DNA from: Chloroflexi bacterium UBA6077
GTDB lineage: Bacteria; Chloroflexota; UBA6077
NCBI GenBank assembly: GCA_002436065.1
Contig: DIXP01000008.1
Span: 9,068-73,067 of the forward strand
DNA length: 64,000 nt
Direction of reading: 5' to 3'
The position numbers and the translations under genes are program-made. Positions 1 to 7,319 of this stretch are shown here, one piece after another (within the stretch, counting starts at the first letter, position 1; each line of letters starts with the position of its first letter). The notes beneath the pieces are model-generated. The model had not been told where the DNA came from, did not search any database, and saw only the letters and a list, made by a program, of their open reading frames with translations.

Positions 1-211
1 TTATTTGTTAAGGTTCATCAGGGCCCTTAAGCGTCTCAGCCTGGTCCATTCATGGCCAGGCGTCGGTTAGGTCGAAGCGGCTACCCTAGCCATGTGGGGG
101 GAGGCAGTTTCGCTCCATCGCGTTGCGCATCGCGAGCACACGTCCTTGATAAGCCTCCGAACTGTCAGTAAACTGCCTTTGTGGCAGACTGTCGTGTAGG
201 AGAAAAGAGAG

Positions 212-1480
212 ATGAAGTACAGTAGGCACTTCCTGGCGGTCGCCGCCGTGGTGATAGCAGCCCTGTTCGTGGTCGTCGGCTGCGATTCACCTGACCCTGC
301 TCCCGCCGATACCCAAGCACCAGCCAAGACTGCCGAGCCAACAAAGGCCACGGCACCGGCTGCTACCGCTCCAGCCGAGGCCGGCGAACCCACAAAAGCC
401 GCCGCTCCCGCGGGTGGAGCTACCTCCAAGGTTGCCGTCAAGATCGGCGTTACCACCCCGCTATCTGGTGAGGGAAAGACCTTCGGCGAGTCCAACAAGA
501 ACGGCGCCGAGATGGCCGTCGAGGAGGCCAACAAAGCCGGCAAGGTCCAGATTACCACCGTAGTTGTGGACGACAAGGGCGACCCAACCGAGGGCATCAA
601 CGCCGTCACCAAGTTGATCAACCAGGACAAAGTCAAGGCTATCGTCGGCTCCGTGGCATCCAATGTGACCATTCCGATCTCCGAAGTGGCCAACAACAAC
701 AAGGTCGTCATGATCACCAGCACCTCAACCGACGAGAAGGTGACCGTGGATGGCGGCAAGCGGAAGGAGTACGTCTTCCGAGCCTGCTTCATCAACTCAT
801 TCCAGGGTCTGGTCATGGCCAAGTTCGCATCCGAGAACCTGAAGGCGAAGACTGCAGCCGTCGTGTACGACATCGGCAACGATTACACGAGGGGGTTGGC
901 CGAAGTGTTCAAGGCCAACTTCGAGAAGGCGGGCGGCAAGGTCGTCCAGTTCGACTCCTACGGCAAGAACGACGTCGACTTCTCAGCCATCCTGACCAAG
1001 ACGGTCTCCTTGAACCCAGAAGTGCTGTTCCTGCCCGACTACTACAACAAGACCAACTTGCTGGCCAGGGTAGCTCGAGAGAAGGGCGTCAAGGCGCAAC
1101 TGCTCGGCGCAGACGGTTGGGACTATCCTGAACTGGATACAAAGGCGGTCGAGGGCGGCTACTTCAGCAACCACTACAGCCCCGAGGATACACGACCCGA
1201 GGTCCAGGGATGGGTCAAGAAGTATCAGGAGAAGTACAAGGCAGTTCCTGATACCCTGGCTACCCTGGGTTACGACGCGACCAACCTGCTGATCAATGCC
1301 ATCGTCACCGCGGGCAGCGACGACCCGGCCAAGATCAAGGACGCGATGGCGGCCACCAAGGGGTTCAAGACCGTGTCTGGAACCCTCACCTTCGACAAGG
1401 ACGGCAACCCCATCAAGAGCGCCGCGATCATCCAAATCAAGGATGGCAAGCAGAAATTCGCGGCGGCCGTCAACCCTTAG
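212..1480 (+). CDS. LivK-type ABC transporter substrate-binding lipoprotein
   Basis: A 422-residue periplasmic-binding-protein family (type 1) receptor of the branched-chain amino acid/amide uptake class, expected to be a lipoprotein on the outer face of the membrane. A hydrophobic signal ends in a lipobox with Cys24 (VVVGC). Residues 25-70 form an Ala/Pro/Thr/Lys linker, and the receptor fold begins with the typical KIGVTTPLSG strand near residue 76. A ribosome binding site (GGAG) lies 8-12 bases before the ATG. No LivHMGF permease or ATPase genes lie beside it, so within the window it is an orphan receptor; the ligand cannot be read from the sequence. Confidence 0.9.
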   Translation: MKYSRHFLAVAAVVIAALFVVVGCDSPDPAPADTQAPAKTAEPTKATAPAATAPAEAGEPTKAAAPAGGATSKVAVKIGVTTPLSGEGKTFGESNKNGAEMAVEEANKAGKVQITTVVVDDKGDPTEGINAVTKLINQDKVKAIVGSVASNVTIPISEVANNNKVVMITSTSTDEKVTVDGGKRKEYVFRACFINSFQGLVMAKFASENLKAKTAAVVYDIGNDYTRGLAEVFKANFEKAGGKVVQFDSYGKNDVDFSAILTKTVSLNPEVLFLPDYYNKTNLLARVAREKGVKAQLLGADGWDYPELDTKAVEGGYFSNHYSPEDTRPEVQGWVKKYQEKYKAVPDTLATLGYDATNLLINAIVTAGSDDPAKIKDAMAATKGFKTVSGTLTFDKDGNPIKSAAIIQIKDGKQKFAAAVNP

Positions 1481-1753
1481 CTACCAAAGGCGAACCTGCA
1501 GGGGGAAGGCGCAATGTCCTCTTCCCTCCCTTATGGGGTGGGCAATGGGTGGCTCCAGATGGATGACCGGCATTTTCGAGCAGAACGCCTTCATGGCCCT
1601 CGGCGTAGCGTCTCGTGCATACGCCCTCGAGACCGGCAGTGTGGTCCTGAGTGACGACGCTGCCAAGGCCGCCACTCCACCCGCTGGCAGCCTTTTTGCA
1701 TCCCTCATGCCAGTGTACGAGTCCTGGCATGAGACTTGCGCGCCTAGGAACAA

Positions 1754-1776
1754 CCCTGGGGGTGTTGCCCCCAGGG
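1754..1776 (+). promoter_or_regulatory. Hairpin in the leader of the RNA-binding protein gene
   Basis: Perfect 9-bp arms (1754-1762 and 1768-1776) around a 5-base loop, 38 bases before the RRM start codon. It may end transcription from the upstream receptor gene or be a structured leader of the RRM mRNA; there is no clear T-run after it. The rest of the 334-base gap 1481-1814 shows no gene that I can support. Confidence 0.45.
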
Positions 1777-1814
1777 AACAGAGACTGGTGACAGAAGGTA
1801 GAGAGGTAAGCACA

Positions 1815-2117
1815 ATGGCAAAGCGGCTTTACGTCGGAAACCTGCCCTATTCGGTGACCGACGACGACCTAAAGAACCTGTTCAGTCAGGCCGGCAGCGT
1901 TGATGACGCGACGGTGATGAGTGAGCGAGACACCGGCCGATCCCGGGGTTTCGGCTTCGTGGAGATGTCATCCGATGCCGACGCTGAGAACGCCGTCCGG
2001 ATGTTTGACGGCTACACCATGGATGGCCGCCAACTACGGGTTAACCCCGCGATGGAGCGCGAAGAGCGCGGTGCCGGCGGGGGTGGGTTCCGACGCGGAA
2101 CGAGGGGTGGCTACTAG
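1815..2117 (+). CDS. Glycine-rich RRM RNA-binding protein
   Basis: A 100-residue single-RRM protein of the small bacterial/cyanobacterial Rbp type. RNP2 (LYVGNL, residues 5-10) and RNP1 (RGFGFVEM, residues 44-51) are intact and carry the RNA-stacking aromatic residues. After the RRM the chain ends in a short Gly/Arg tail (residues 84-100), as in cold-induced RNA-binding proteins. The start at 1815 was chosen because the RRM begins right after it and an AGGTAAG-like site precedes it; the longer open frame upstream has no similarity to anything. It stands alone in the genome context. Likely an RNA chaperone or post-transcriptional regulator; its targets are unknown. Confidence 0.93.
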   Translation: MAKRLYVGNLPYSVTDDDLKNLFSQAGSVDDATVMSERDTGRSRGFGFVEMSSDADAENAVRMFDGYTMDGRQLRVNPAMEREERGAGGGGFRRGTRGGY

Positions 2118-2342
2118 CCGCTCTGCCGTGCCGTGTAACTTGACACGCCCCGGAGACGGTCTGCCGAGCAGCCTGAGCAGCGCCTGTCCGAACGCCGAAG
2201 GCAAGCAGCAGACTTCGCAATGCCGCTGAAGCGCGAGGCGCGGCGGGAAGGGTAGAACTCCGGGGATCGCAACCGAGAAAAGGAAGCACCCCGGCTGCAG
2301 CTGAGGCACGGATCTGTGCAGTGGCTAAGGCCGGGGTTCCCT

Positions 2343-2807
2343 CTATGAGGACTCAGGACGGCGTAAGATAATGCCGGCCTCCGCACGCAGCCCTTGATAT
2401 GCCTCCTCCAACTCCCTATCGTAGGGGCTACCCTGGTCGTACACAATCTCCTGAATGCCCGCCTGGATAGCCTCCTTGAGACAGCCGAAACAGGGTCGGA
2501 GGGTGCTGTACAAGATGCCACCCTCGATGGCCGTGCCATGCCGAGCGGCCAGCAGCATGGCATTCGCCTCGGCGTGGACGCAGATGCAGGTGTCATAGCC
2601 TTGGCCAGGAGGAGCATCGGAGGCGCACCGAAGGCACCCACCGTCGAAGCAGTTTCGAACACCCATCGGAGTACCGTTGTACCCTGTGCTCACTATGCTC
2701 CTGCCCTTCACGATGATGGCACCGACGTGGCGCCGGCAGCAATTGGAGCGTCTGGCCACGTCATAGGCAATGGTCATGAAATACTCATCCCAACCGGGCC
2801 TATCCAT
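2343..2807 (-). CDS. dCMP/cytidine deaminase-family zinc enzyme (ComEB-like)
   Basis: A 154-residue member of the deoxycytidylate deaminase family, which converts dCMP to dUMP for thymidylate synthesis. The zinc site is intact: HAE at residues 78-80 (zinc ligand His78 and proton-shuttling Glu80) and PCFGC at 105-109 (Cys106, Cys109). An extra Cys cluster (near residues 53-61) matches the second zinc site of this family. The ATG at 2807 is preceded by GAGGAG. The gene is followed by nothing on the same strand for over 200 bases, and a small membrane protein gene lies just upstream in the same direction, so the two may be co-transcribed. Confidence 0.9.
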   Translation of the reverse strand: MDRPGWDEYFMTIAYDVARRSNCCRRHVGAIIVKGRSIVSTGYNGTPMGVRNCFDGGCLRCASDAPPGQGYDTCICVHAEANAMLLAARHGTAIEGGILYSTLRPCFGCLKEAIQAGIQEIVYDQGSPYDRELEEAYQGLRAEAGIILRRPESS

Positions 2808-2829
2808 CACAGCTCCTCACCGTCTCACA

Positions 2830-3048
2830 CTACCTCTTTCGCCGTCTCACAAACATCTCAGGGTTGGTCTGTCGCGCTTCCCGGACCCTGATGATCGCGC
2901 CAACTACGCCGAAGAGGGTGCCGAGAAATAGCAAGACTAGCGCTATGGGCATCTGCCCCTGCCAAAAGAACAGCCCGGATATCACCAACGACAGCAGCTG
3001 AAGCCAAGTGTACTGACCAGACTTGGTATTGATCAAAGGTCGCTTCAC
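2830..3048 (-). CDS. Small two-helix membrane protein
   Basis: A 72-residue protein with two predicted transmembrane segments (about residues 15-30 and 34-54) and a strongly basic C-terminus ending in RRRKR, which suggests a cytoplasmic tail. Translation starts at a GTG with a strong site (AAGGAGGT, 7 bases away), which supports it as a real gene. I do not recognise the family. It is 22 bases upstream of the dCMP deaminase-like gene on the same strand. Confidence 0.7.
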   Translation of the reverse strand: MKRPLINTKSGQYTWLQLLSLVISGLFFWQGQMPIALVLLFLGTLFGVVGAIIRVREARQTNPEMFVRRRKR

Positions 3049-3084
3049 ATCGCACCTCCTTCAGCTGCATATTATAGCAGACCA

Positions 3085-3160
3085 CATAATCGCGCCTTAT
3101 GCACTCAATAGCGAACCTTTATCCAGATCCATTGACTCCACTCAATCCCAAACCTAGGAT
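3085..3160 (+). promoter_or_regulatory. Promoter module A: LysR-type dyad plus sigma70 promoter, upstream of the cupin gene
   Basis: Dyad CATAA-N7-TTATG at 3085-3101 (fits the LysR T-N11-A rule), a second partly overlapping element TATGCACTCAATA at 3098-3110, then TTGACT (3132-3137), 17 bases, and TAGGAT (3155-3160). The distance from dyad centre to -35 is 39 bases, exactly as in the modules at 5428-5503 and 16425-16500. The cupin gene starts 70 bases further on. Confidence 0.65.
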
Positions 3161-3229
3161 TGAACCGAGGCACCCGGTTGGCGTGTGCCCTTGCGGAGAT
3201 CACTCGTTAGTGGAGGTTGAAGGGATCTC

Positions 3230-3682
3230 ATGGCCACAATTGGCAACTCCAAGTACATCACCGATCTGGTGAACGCCCCGGCAGACTACGTGGCGCGTGG
3301 CGCCACGTCTTCTTATGGCGCTGCGGTCAAGGGGGATCGGATGCAGGTCGGCTTGATCAACAAAGCGAGAGGCACAGGATCCGTCCCGCACCGACACCTC
3401 AACGAGCAATTCAACTTCGTGCTGCGCGGCACCCTCGTGGGGGAAATAGACGGCGAGTCGGTTCGCTGTCCCAAGGGAAGCGTCGTGCATATTCCGGCCA
3501 ACACCCCCCATACTCTCATCGGGGATCCGAATGACGAGGACGTGATCTTCTTCGTGGTCAAGGACACCACTGCGGGCATCGGCGATGCGATACCGCTAGA
3601 CGGCAGGATGGATGGACCTCGGCTTGAGAAGGGGTTTGAGCTCGACGAGAAAAAGATGCAGGACCGGAACTTCCTGGCCTGA
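3230..3682 (+). CDS. Cupin-domain protein
   Basis: A 150-residue single-domain cupin. The first cupin motif is visible as PHRHLNEQFNFVLRGTLVGEIDG (residues 45-67) with a His-X-His and Glu metal set; the second motif near residues 84-100 (VHIPANTPHT) supplies the last His. Such proteins bind a metal and act as small dioxygenases, isomerases or binding proteins; the substrate is not evident. The promoter upstream (3132-3160) shares its layout with that of the catabolic cluster at 5.7-12 kb, so it may belong to the same pathway. It is followed by a long perfect hairpin. Confidence 0.85.
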   Translation: MATIGNSKYITDLVNAPADYVARGATSSYGAAVKGDRMQVGLINKARGTGSVPHRHLNEQFNFVLRGTLVGEIDGESVRCPKGSVVHIPANTPHTLIGDPNDEDVIFFVVKDTTAGIGDAIPLDGRMDGPRLEKGFELDEKKMQDRNFLA

Positions 3683-3686
3683 GGAA

Positions 3687-3741
3687 CCATACGGAGCGCA
3701 TGCAGCAGCCCACGCTGCGCTGCTGCATGCGCTCCGTATGG
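3687..3741. repeat. Perfect 22-bp inverted repeat (hairpin after the cupin gene)
   Basis: Arms 3687-3708 and 3720-3741 are perfectly complementary around an 11-base loop, beginning 4 bases after the cupin stop codon. The position fits a transcription terminator for the cupin gene, but the arms are far longer than a usual intrinsic terminator and no T-run follows. Confidence 0.8.
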
Positions 3742-3829
3742 AGAGACCGTGGAGACAGAAAAGACTCGGGTCCACACTTCGAGTCTGGCTTTGGCCTGGA
3801 CAACGGCTAGTACACGACCAAACTGGATT

Positions 3830-3854
3830 TGGCAGGCGGCTTCGCCGCCTGCCA
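3830..3854 (-). terminator. Hairpin between the convergent cupin and fumarase genes
   Basis: Eleven-base perfect GC-rich arms (3830-3840 and 3844-3854) with a tight TTC loop, 43 bases beyond the fumarase stop codon. A second small GC hairpin follows at about 3858-3876. Likely end of the fumarase transcript, possibly used from both sides. Confidence 0.55.
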
Positions 3855-3897
3855 GGAGCGCGGGCGGCCCGCCCGCCAGTCCCCAGGCAGTTCTGTC

Positions 3898-5310
3898 CTA
3901 GCCCCCCACAGGACCCAGGAAGTGGCCGGGCTGGGTCATCGCCGCCGGGTCGAGCAATCGATCCAACTCCTCCTCGGTCAGACCGGTACGCCTCCGAGCC
4001 ACCTCGCGAACCATCTCGCCGGTGCGAGCCGCCTCCTTGGCAACCTCCGCCGCGGCATCGTAGCCGATAGCCGGAACCAGCGCCGTCGCTATCGCCAGCC
4101 CCCTCTCCACCATCTCAGCTCCTCGGGCGCTGGCCTGAAGCCCTCTCACCAGCTTGGCCACGAAGTTCCGCGTGCCGGAAGCCAGCAACTCGATCGACTG
4201 TAGAGTGTTGTATGCCACCACCGGCATCATTACATTCAGCTCGAAGTTGCCGGACTGGCCAGCCACAGTCACGGTGGTGTTGTTGCCCATGACCTGCACA
4301 CAAACCATGGTAAGGGCCTCGGCGATTACCGGATTCACCTTTCCCGGCATTATGGAGCTCCCTGGCTGAACCTCCGGGAGCAGTAGCTCACCGATGCCCG
4401 CTCTCGGCCCGGACCCCAGCCAACGGACGTCATTCGCGATCTTCATCAGGCTGACAGCCACCGTATTCAAGGTACCGTGAAGCTGCACCACTCCATCAAG
4501 ACTGCTCTGAGCCTGGAAATGGTTTCCTGTCTCCCTGATTGGAATTCCGGTGATTGCCGCGAGTCTCTTGCAGGTCATCCTGGCGAACTCAGGATGAGTG
4601 TTGATGCCGGTACCTACCGCCGTTCCGCCCAGAGCAACGTCGTAGAGGTCAGCCTGACACATTCCCAGCCGCTGGAGTGACTTCTCTACCTGCCCTGTGT
4701 ACCCCAGGAACTCCTGGCCCAATCGAATAGGAGTGGCGTCCTGGAGGTGCGTACGGCCGGTCTTCACCACCGGCATGAACTCAGTGGCCTTGGCAGATAG
4801 TGCATCCCTCAACTCCACCAGGGCCGGCATCAGGTCATCTCGCACCGAAAGCAGAGCCGCCAGATGGATCGCCGTGGGAACCACGTCGTTGGAGGACTGC
4901 CCCAGGTTCACGTGATCGTTGGGGTGAACCAACTGTCTGCTCCCCAACTTCCCTCCGAGCAGTTCGATGGCACGGTTGGCGATCACCTCGTTCGCGTTCA
5001 TATTGGTGGAGGTGCCGGAGCCTGTCTGAAAGATGTCTATCGGGAAGTGATCGTCGAGCTTGCCCTCCGCCACCTCTCGAGCCGCCTGAACGATGGCATC
5101 CCCGAGCCGCTTGTCCAGCCATCCAAGAGCAACGTTGGTTTCGGCAGCAGCCATCTTGACAAGCCCGAGGGCGTGCAGGAACCGCCTAGGAAAGCGAAGG
5201 CTGCTTATCTGGAAGTTCTCGACCGCTCGCTGAGTCTGCGCGCCGTAGTATGCGTTGGCGGGAACATGAACCTCGCCCATGCTGTCCATCTCGATGCGGG
5301 TATCTGCCAC
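3898..5310 (-). CDS. fumC: Class II fumarate hydratase
   Basis: A 470-residue fumarase of the FumC type, which interconverts fumarate and (S)-malate in the cytosol. The family signature GSSIMPGKVNP lies at residues 317-327 and contains the catalytic mobile-loop Ser; TGSGTSTNMN (about 96-105), the HPND loop (about 130) and TGRTHLQDA (about 184-192, catalytic His) are all present. Length is normal. The GTG at 5310 was chosen because GGAGGT lies 7 bases before it and the protein then begins MADTRIEMDSMGEV, as is typical; an upstream GTG at 5325 has no site. It stands alone on the minus strand. Aspartase belongs to the same superfamily, but the sequence reads as fumarase throughout. Confidence 0.95.
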   Translation of the reverse strand: MADTRIEMDSMGEVHVPANAYYGAQTQRAVENFQISSLRFPRRFLHALGLVKMAAAETNVALGWLDKRLGDAIVQAAREVAEGKLDDHFPIDIFQTGSGTSTNMNANEVIANRAIELLGGKLGSRQLVHPNDHVNLGQSSNDVVPTAIHLAALLSVRDDLMPALVELRDALSAKATEFMPVVKTGRTHLQDATPIRLGQEFLGYTGQVEKSLQRLGMCQADLYDVALGGTAVGTGINTHPEFARMTCKRLAAITGIPIRETGNHFQAQSSLDGVVQLHGTLNTVAVSLMKIANDVRWLGSGPRAGIGELLLPEVQPGSSIMPGKVNPVIAEALTMVCVQVMGNNTTVTVAGQSGNFELNVMMPVVAYNTLQSIELLASGTRNFVAKLVRGLQASARGAEMVERGLAIATALVPAIGYDAAAEVAKEAARTGEMVREVARRRTGLTEEELDRLLDPAAMTQPGHFLGPVGG

Positions 5311-5330
5311 AGGACGCACCTCCACCGTAT

Positions 5331-5355
5331 AGCTGTATCGATATGAAGCTGTATC
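5331..5355 (-). repeat. Direct repeat AGCTGTATC in the fumarase promoter region
   Basis: AGCTGTATC occurs at 5331-5339 and 5347-5355, 16 bases apart start to start, within 50 bases upstream of the fumarase start. It may be a regulator site or chance. An AT-rich TATAAA on the minus strand (about 5357-5362) lies next to it. Confidence 0.4.
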
Positions 5356-5427
5356 AATTTATAGGCCCACCATGTACGCACGCCCCGCGTTACAGTGCAT
5401 GTGCGCATGTATGATGGCACAACGCCG

Positions 5428-5503
5428 CATAACGCCCGCTTATGCAGTACATAGCAAACCACTATTGGAATCCATTGACAACAGCCTCCCCTGACCATAG
5501 CAT
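5428..5503 (+). promoter_or_regulatory. Promoter module B: LysR-type dyad plus sigma70 promoter, upstream of the catabolic cluster
   Basis: Dyad CATAA-N7-TTATG at 5428-5444, second element TATGCAGTACATA at 5441-5453, TTGACA at 5475-5480, 17-base spacer, TAGCAT at 5498-5503. This is the best promoter in the 370-base gap 5326-5695 between the divergent fumarase and lactamase-fold genes. The dyad-to--35 distance is 39 bases, identical to modules A and C. The leader to the first start codon is about 185 bases. Confidence 0.7.
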
Positions 5504-5695
5504 CGATCTAAGCTTTAAAGCTCTTCACCACGACTAATCGACTGGCGATGTGCCGGTATGGAGACTGTCGCCGGCCTGCCACGACTCCACAGCCCCGCAA
5601 GACGAACCAGAGGCCACGTGTGTTGCTCGGACGTCCGGGGCTTGGCCCTGCGAAGTCAGACTCGCGGTAGAGAACTCAAGAGACAAGGAGGAGAC

Positions 5696-6478
5696 ATGTC
5701 GGTTTACAGAATTCGGCCGCTGAACTGTGGGTCCATATCGTCAGGCTTGCGAGAATACTGGGGGGGACGGCTGACGGGTGGCTTCATTGAAGTCCCTTCG
5801 ATCATCTGGCTCATAGAGGGGGGTCCCCACCCGATTCTAGTTGACGCGGCGTTTCACTCGGTGGAGAACGGGCAGAAGGGCGGGCAGTGGATCTGCAAGC
5901 GCAGCCCTGAGGAGGAGCCCGAGTACCAGCTGCACAAGGCTGGCGTGGACCCTAAAGAGGTCAAGACGATACTCCTCACTCACATGCACTGGGATCACGA
6001 CGGCTGCGTGGGCAGTTTCCCCAACGCGACCAAGTACATCTGGCGCCGTGAGCTGCAGTACTGGGCTGCCCCTTGCAGAACCCAGATGAAGCCCTTCGAA
6101 GCGCCTTGCCTTGGGTCGAAGCATACTGCCCCCTGGGTAGGGGACAGGGTCACCTTCCAGCCGGTTGACGAGCAATCGGAGATCCTACCAGGCATCACCT
6201 ACTTCCCAATGCCTGGCCACACCATCGGAGAGTGCGGTATAGCTGTCAAGACCGATTCGGGCACCTACGTTCTGTCGGGTGATCTCTTTTCCACATACGC
6301 TTGCCCCGGACGCCCGGAAGCCTGGCCGGAGTTGGACAGCCACTGTGTGATAGGGCAGACCTATTCGCTTCGAGACTCGGCTGAGAGCCTGCGCAGGGTG
6401 GTTCACATCGCCAGTTCGAAAGAGCATATCCTGCCGTCTCACGACTTCAAGGTGTTTGAGAAGGAGGTGTACAAGTGA
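5696..6478 (+). CDS. Metallo-beta-lactamase-fold hydrolase (lactonase-like), complete metal site
   Basis: A 260-residue protein of the family that includes N-acyl homoserine lactonases. All dinuclear metal ligands are present: HMHWDH at 96-101 (His96, His98, Asp100, His101), His175 in PGHT, Asp196 in SGD and His249 near the C-terminus. The ATG at 5696 has GGAGGAG directly before it, and the family N-terminus starts here. It overlaps the next gene, a paralog, by four bases (GTGA), so the two are translationally coupled. In a catabolic cluster with an amidohydrolase and a UxaA dehydratase, it more likely opens a lactone or hydrolyses an ester than quenches quorum signals; that is inference. Confidence 0.88.
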   Translation: MSVYRIRPLNCGSISSGLREYWGGRLTGGFIEVPSIIWLIEGGPHPILVDAAFHSVENGQKGGQWICKRSPEEEPEYQLHKAGVDPKEVKTILLTHMHWDHDGCVGSFPNATKYIWRRELQYWAAPCRTQMKPFEAPCLGSKHTAPWVGDRVTFQPVDEQSEILPGITYFPMPGHTIGECGIAVKTDSGTYVLSGDLFSTYACPGRPEAWPELDSHCVIGQTYSLRDSAESLRRVVHIASSKEHILPSHDFKVFEKEVYK

Positions 6479-7224
6479 GCCTGAGGATTAGGCCCCTCCA
6501 CTGCGGTACCATCACCCAGCCGAAGACCTTCTACATGTACTGGGGCGGCTTCAAGGAGCTAATCTCTGTCCCCTCCTTTGCCTGGCTGATAGAGGGCGGC
6601 AGCAAGAATATCCTTGTGGATACCAGCTTCAATCACGGACTCCAGTATGAGGAGAACCTGCGCCCTGCTGAGCGAACAGAAGAGCAGCGGTTGGATGCCA
6701 AGCTATCCATGGCTGGGCTGAAGCCGGAGGACGTGGATGAAGTCCTGTACACCAACCTCCACTGGGATCATGTGGGCAACTGCGATCTGTTCCCAAAAGC
6801 CCACCACATAGTCTGGCGCGAGGAGATGAGATACTCCATGGCCCCCCTGGGTATGGAGTCGCTGTTCTACGAATCACCTGTTCCGCCTGCTAACACTCAT
6901 CCTAAGTGGTTGACCACAGGCATTCGATTGGATCCCGTGGAGCGAGAGGTAGAGGTGATCCCGGGTGTCACCTACTTCCCCACACCAGGGATGACCATCG
7001 GAGGATGCTCGGTGAAGGTGGAAACGTCAGACGGGGTCTACGTCATCTCCAACGATGTCATCAGTCTGGATGAGAGCATAGAGACCGGCATGCCCCATGG
7101 ATACGTCTTCGAGCACGAGGATGCGATCCGCTCGCTGGACACCATCATTCGCACGGCCAGCAGCCCCAAGCATGTGCTGCCCGGCCACGCCGTTCGCGTT
7201 CTGGAGCGGGAGACCTACCCGTAG
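6475..7224 (+). CDS. Metallo-beta-lactamase-fold paralog with an incomplete metal site
   Basis: A 249-residue paralog of the preceding protein with the same fold and order of motifs. Two metal ligands are changed: the HxHxDH motif reads NLHWDH (Asn94 for the first His, His96, Asp98, His99), and the PGHT His is Met173. Asp194 and His238 are kept. The first metal site should be lost or altered, so it may be a single-metal enzyme or a non-catalytic partner of its neighbour. The GTG start overlaps the upstream stop, with AAGGAGGTG placed correctly. Both frames are otherwise well conserved, so this is not decay by frameshift. Confidence 0.85.
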   Translation: MSLRIRPLHCGTITQPKTFYMYWGGFKELISVPSFAWLIEGGSKNILVDTSFNHGLQYEENLRPAERTEEQRLDAKLSMAGLKPEDVDEVLYTNLHWDHVGNCDLFPKAHHIVWREEMRYSMAPLGMESLFYESPVPPANTHPKWLTTGIRLDPVEREVEVIPGVTYFPTPGMTIGGCSVKVETSDGVYVISNDVISLDESIETGMPHGYVFEHEDAIRSLDTIIRTASSPKHVLPGHAVRVLERETYP

Positions 7225-7319
7225 CGATGGCCGACAGGGACTGCTACCCGGCGCCGTGGGACTCAATTGGCCCCGGCGCTGGGTTGGTCTGTTGAATGAG
7301 TCGAAAGGAGAGAAGAGGC

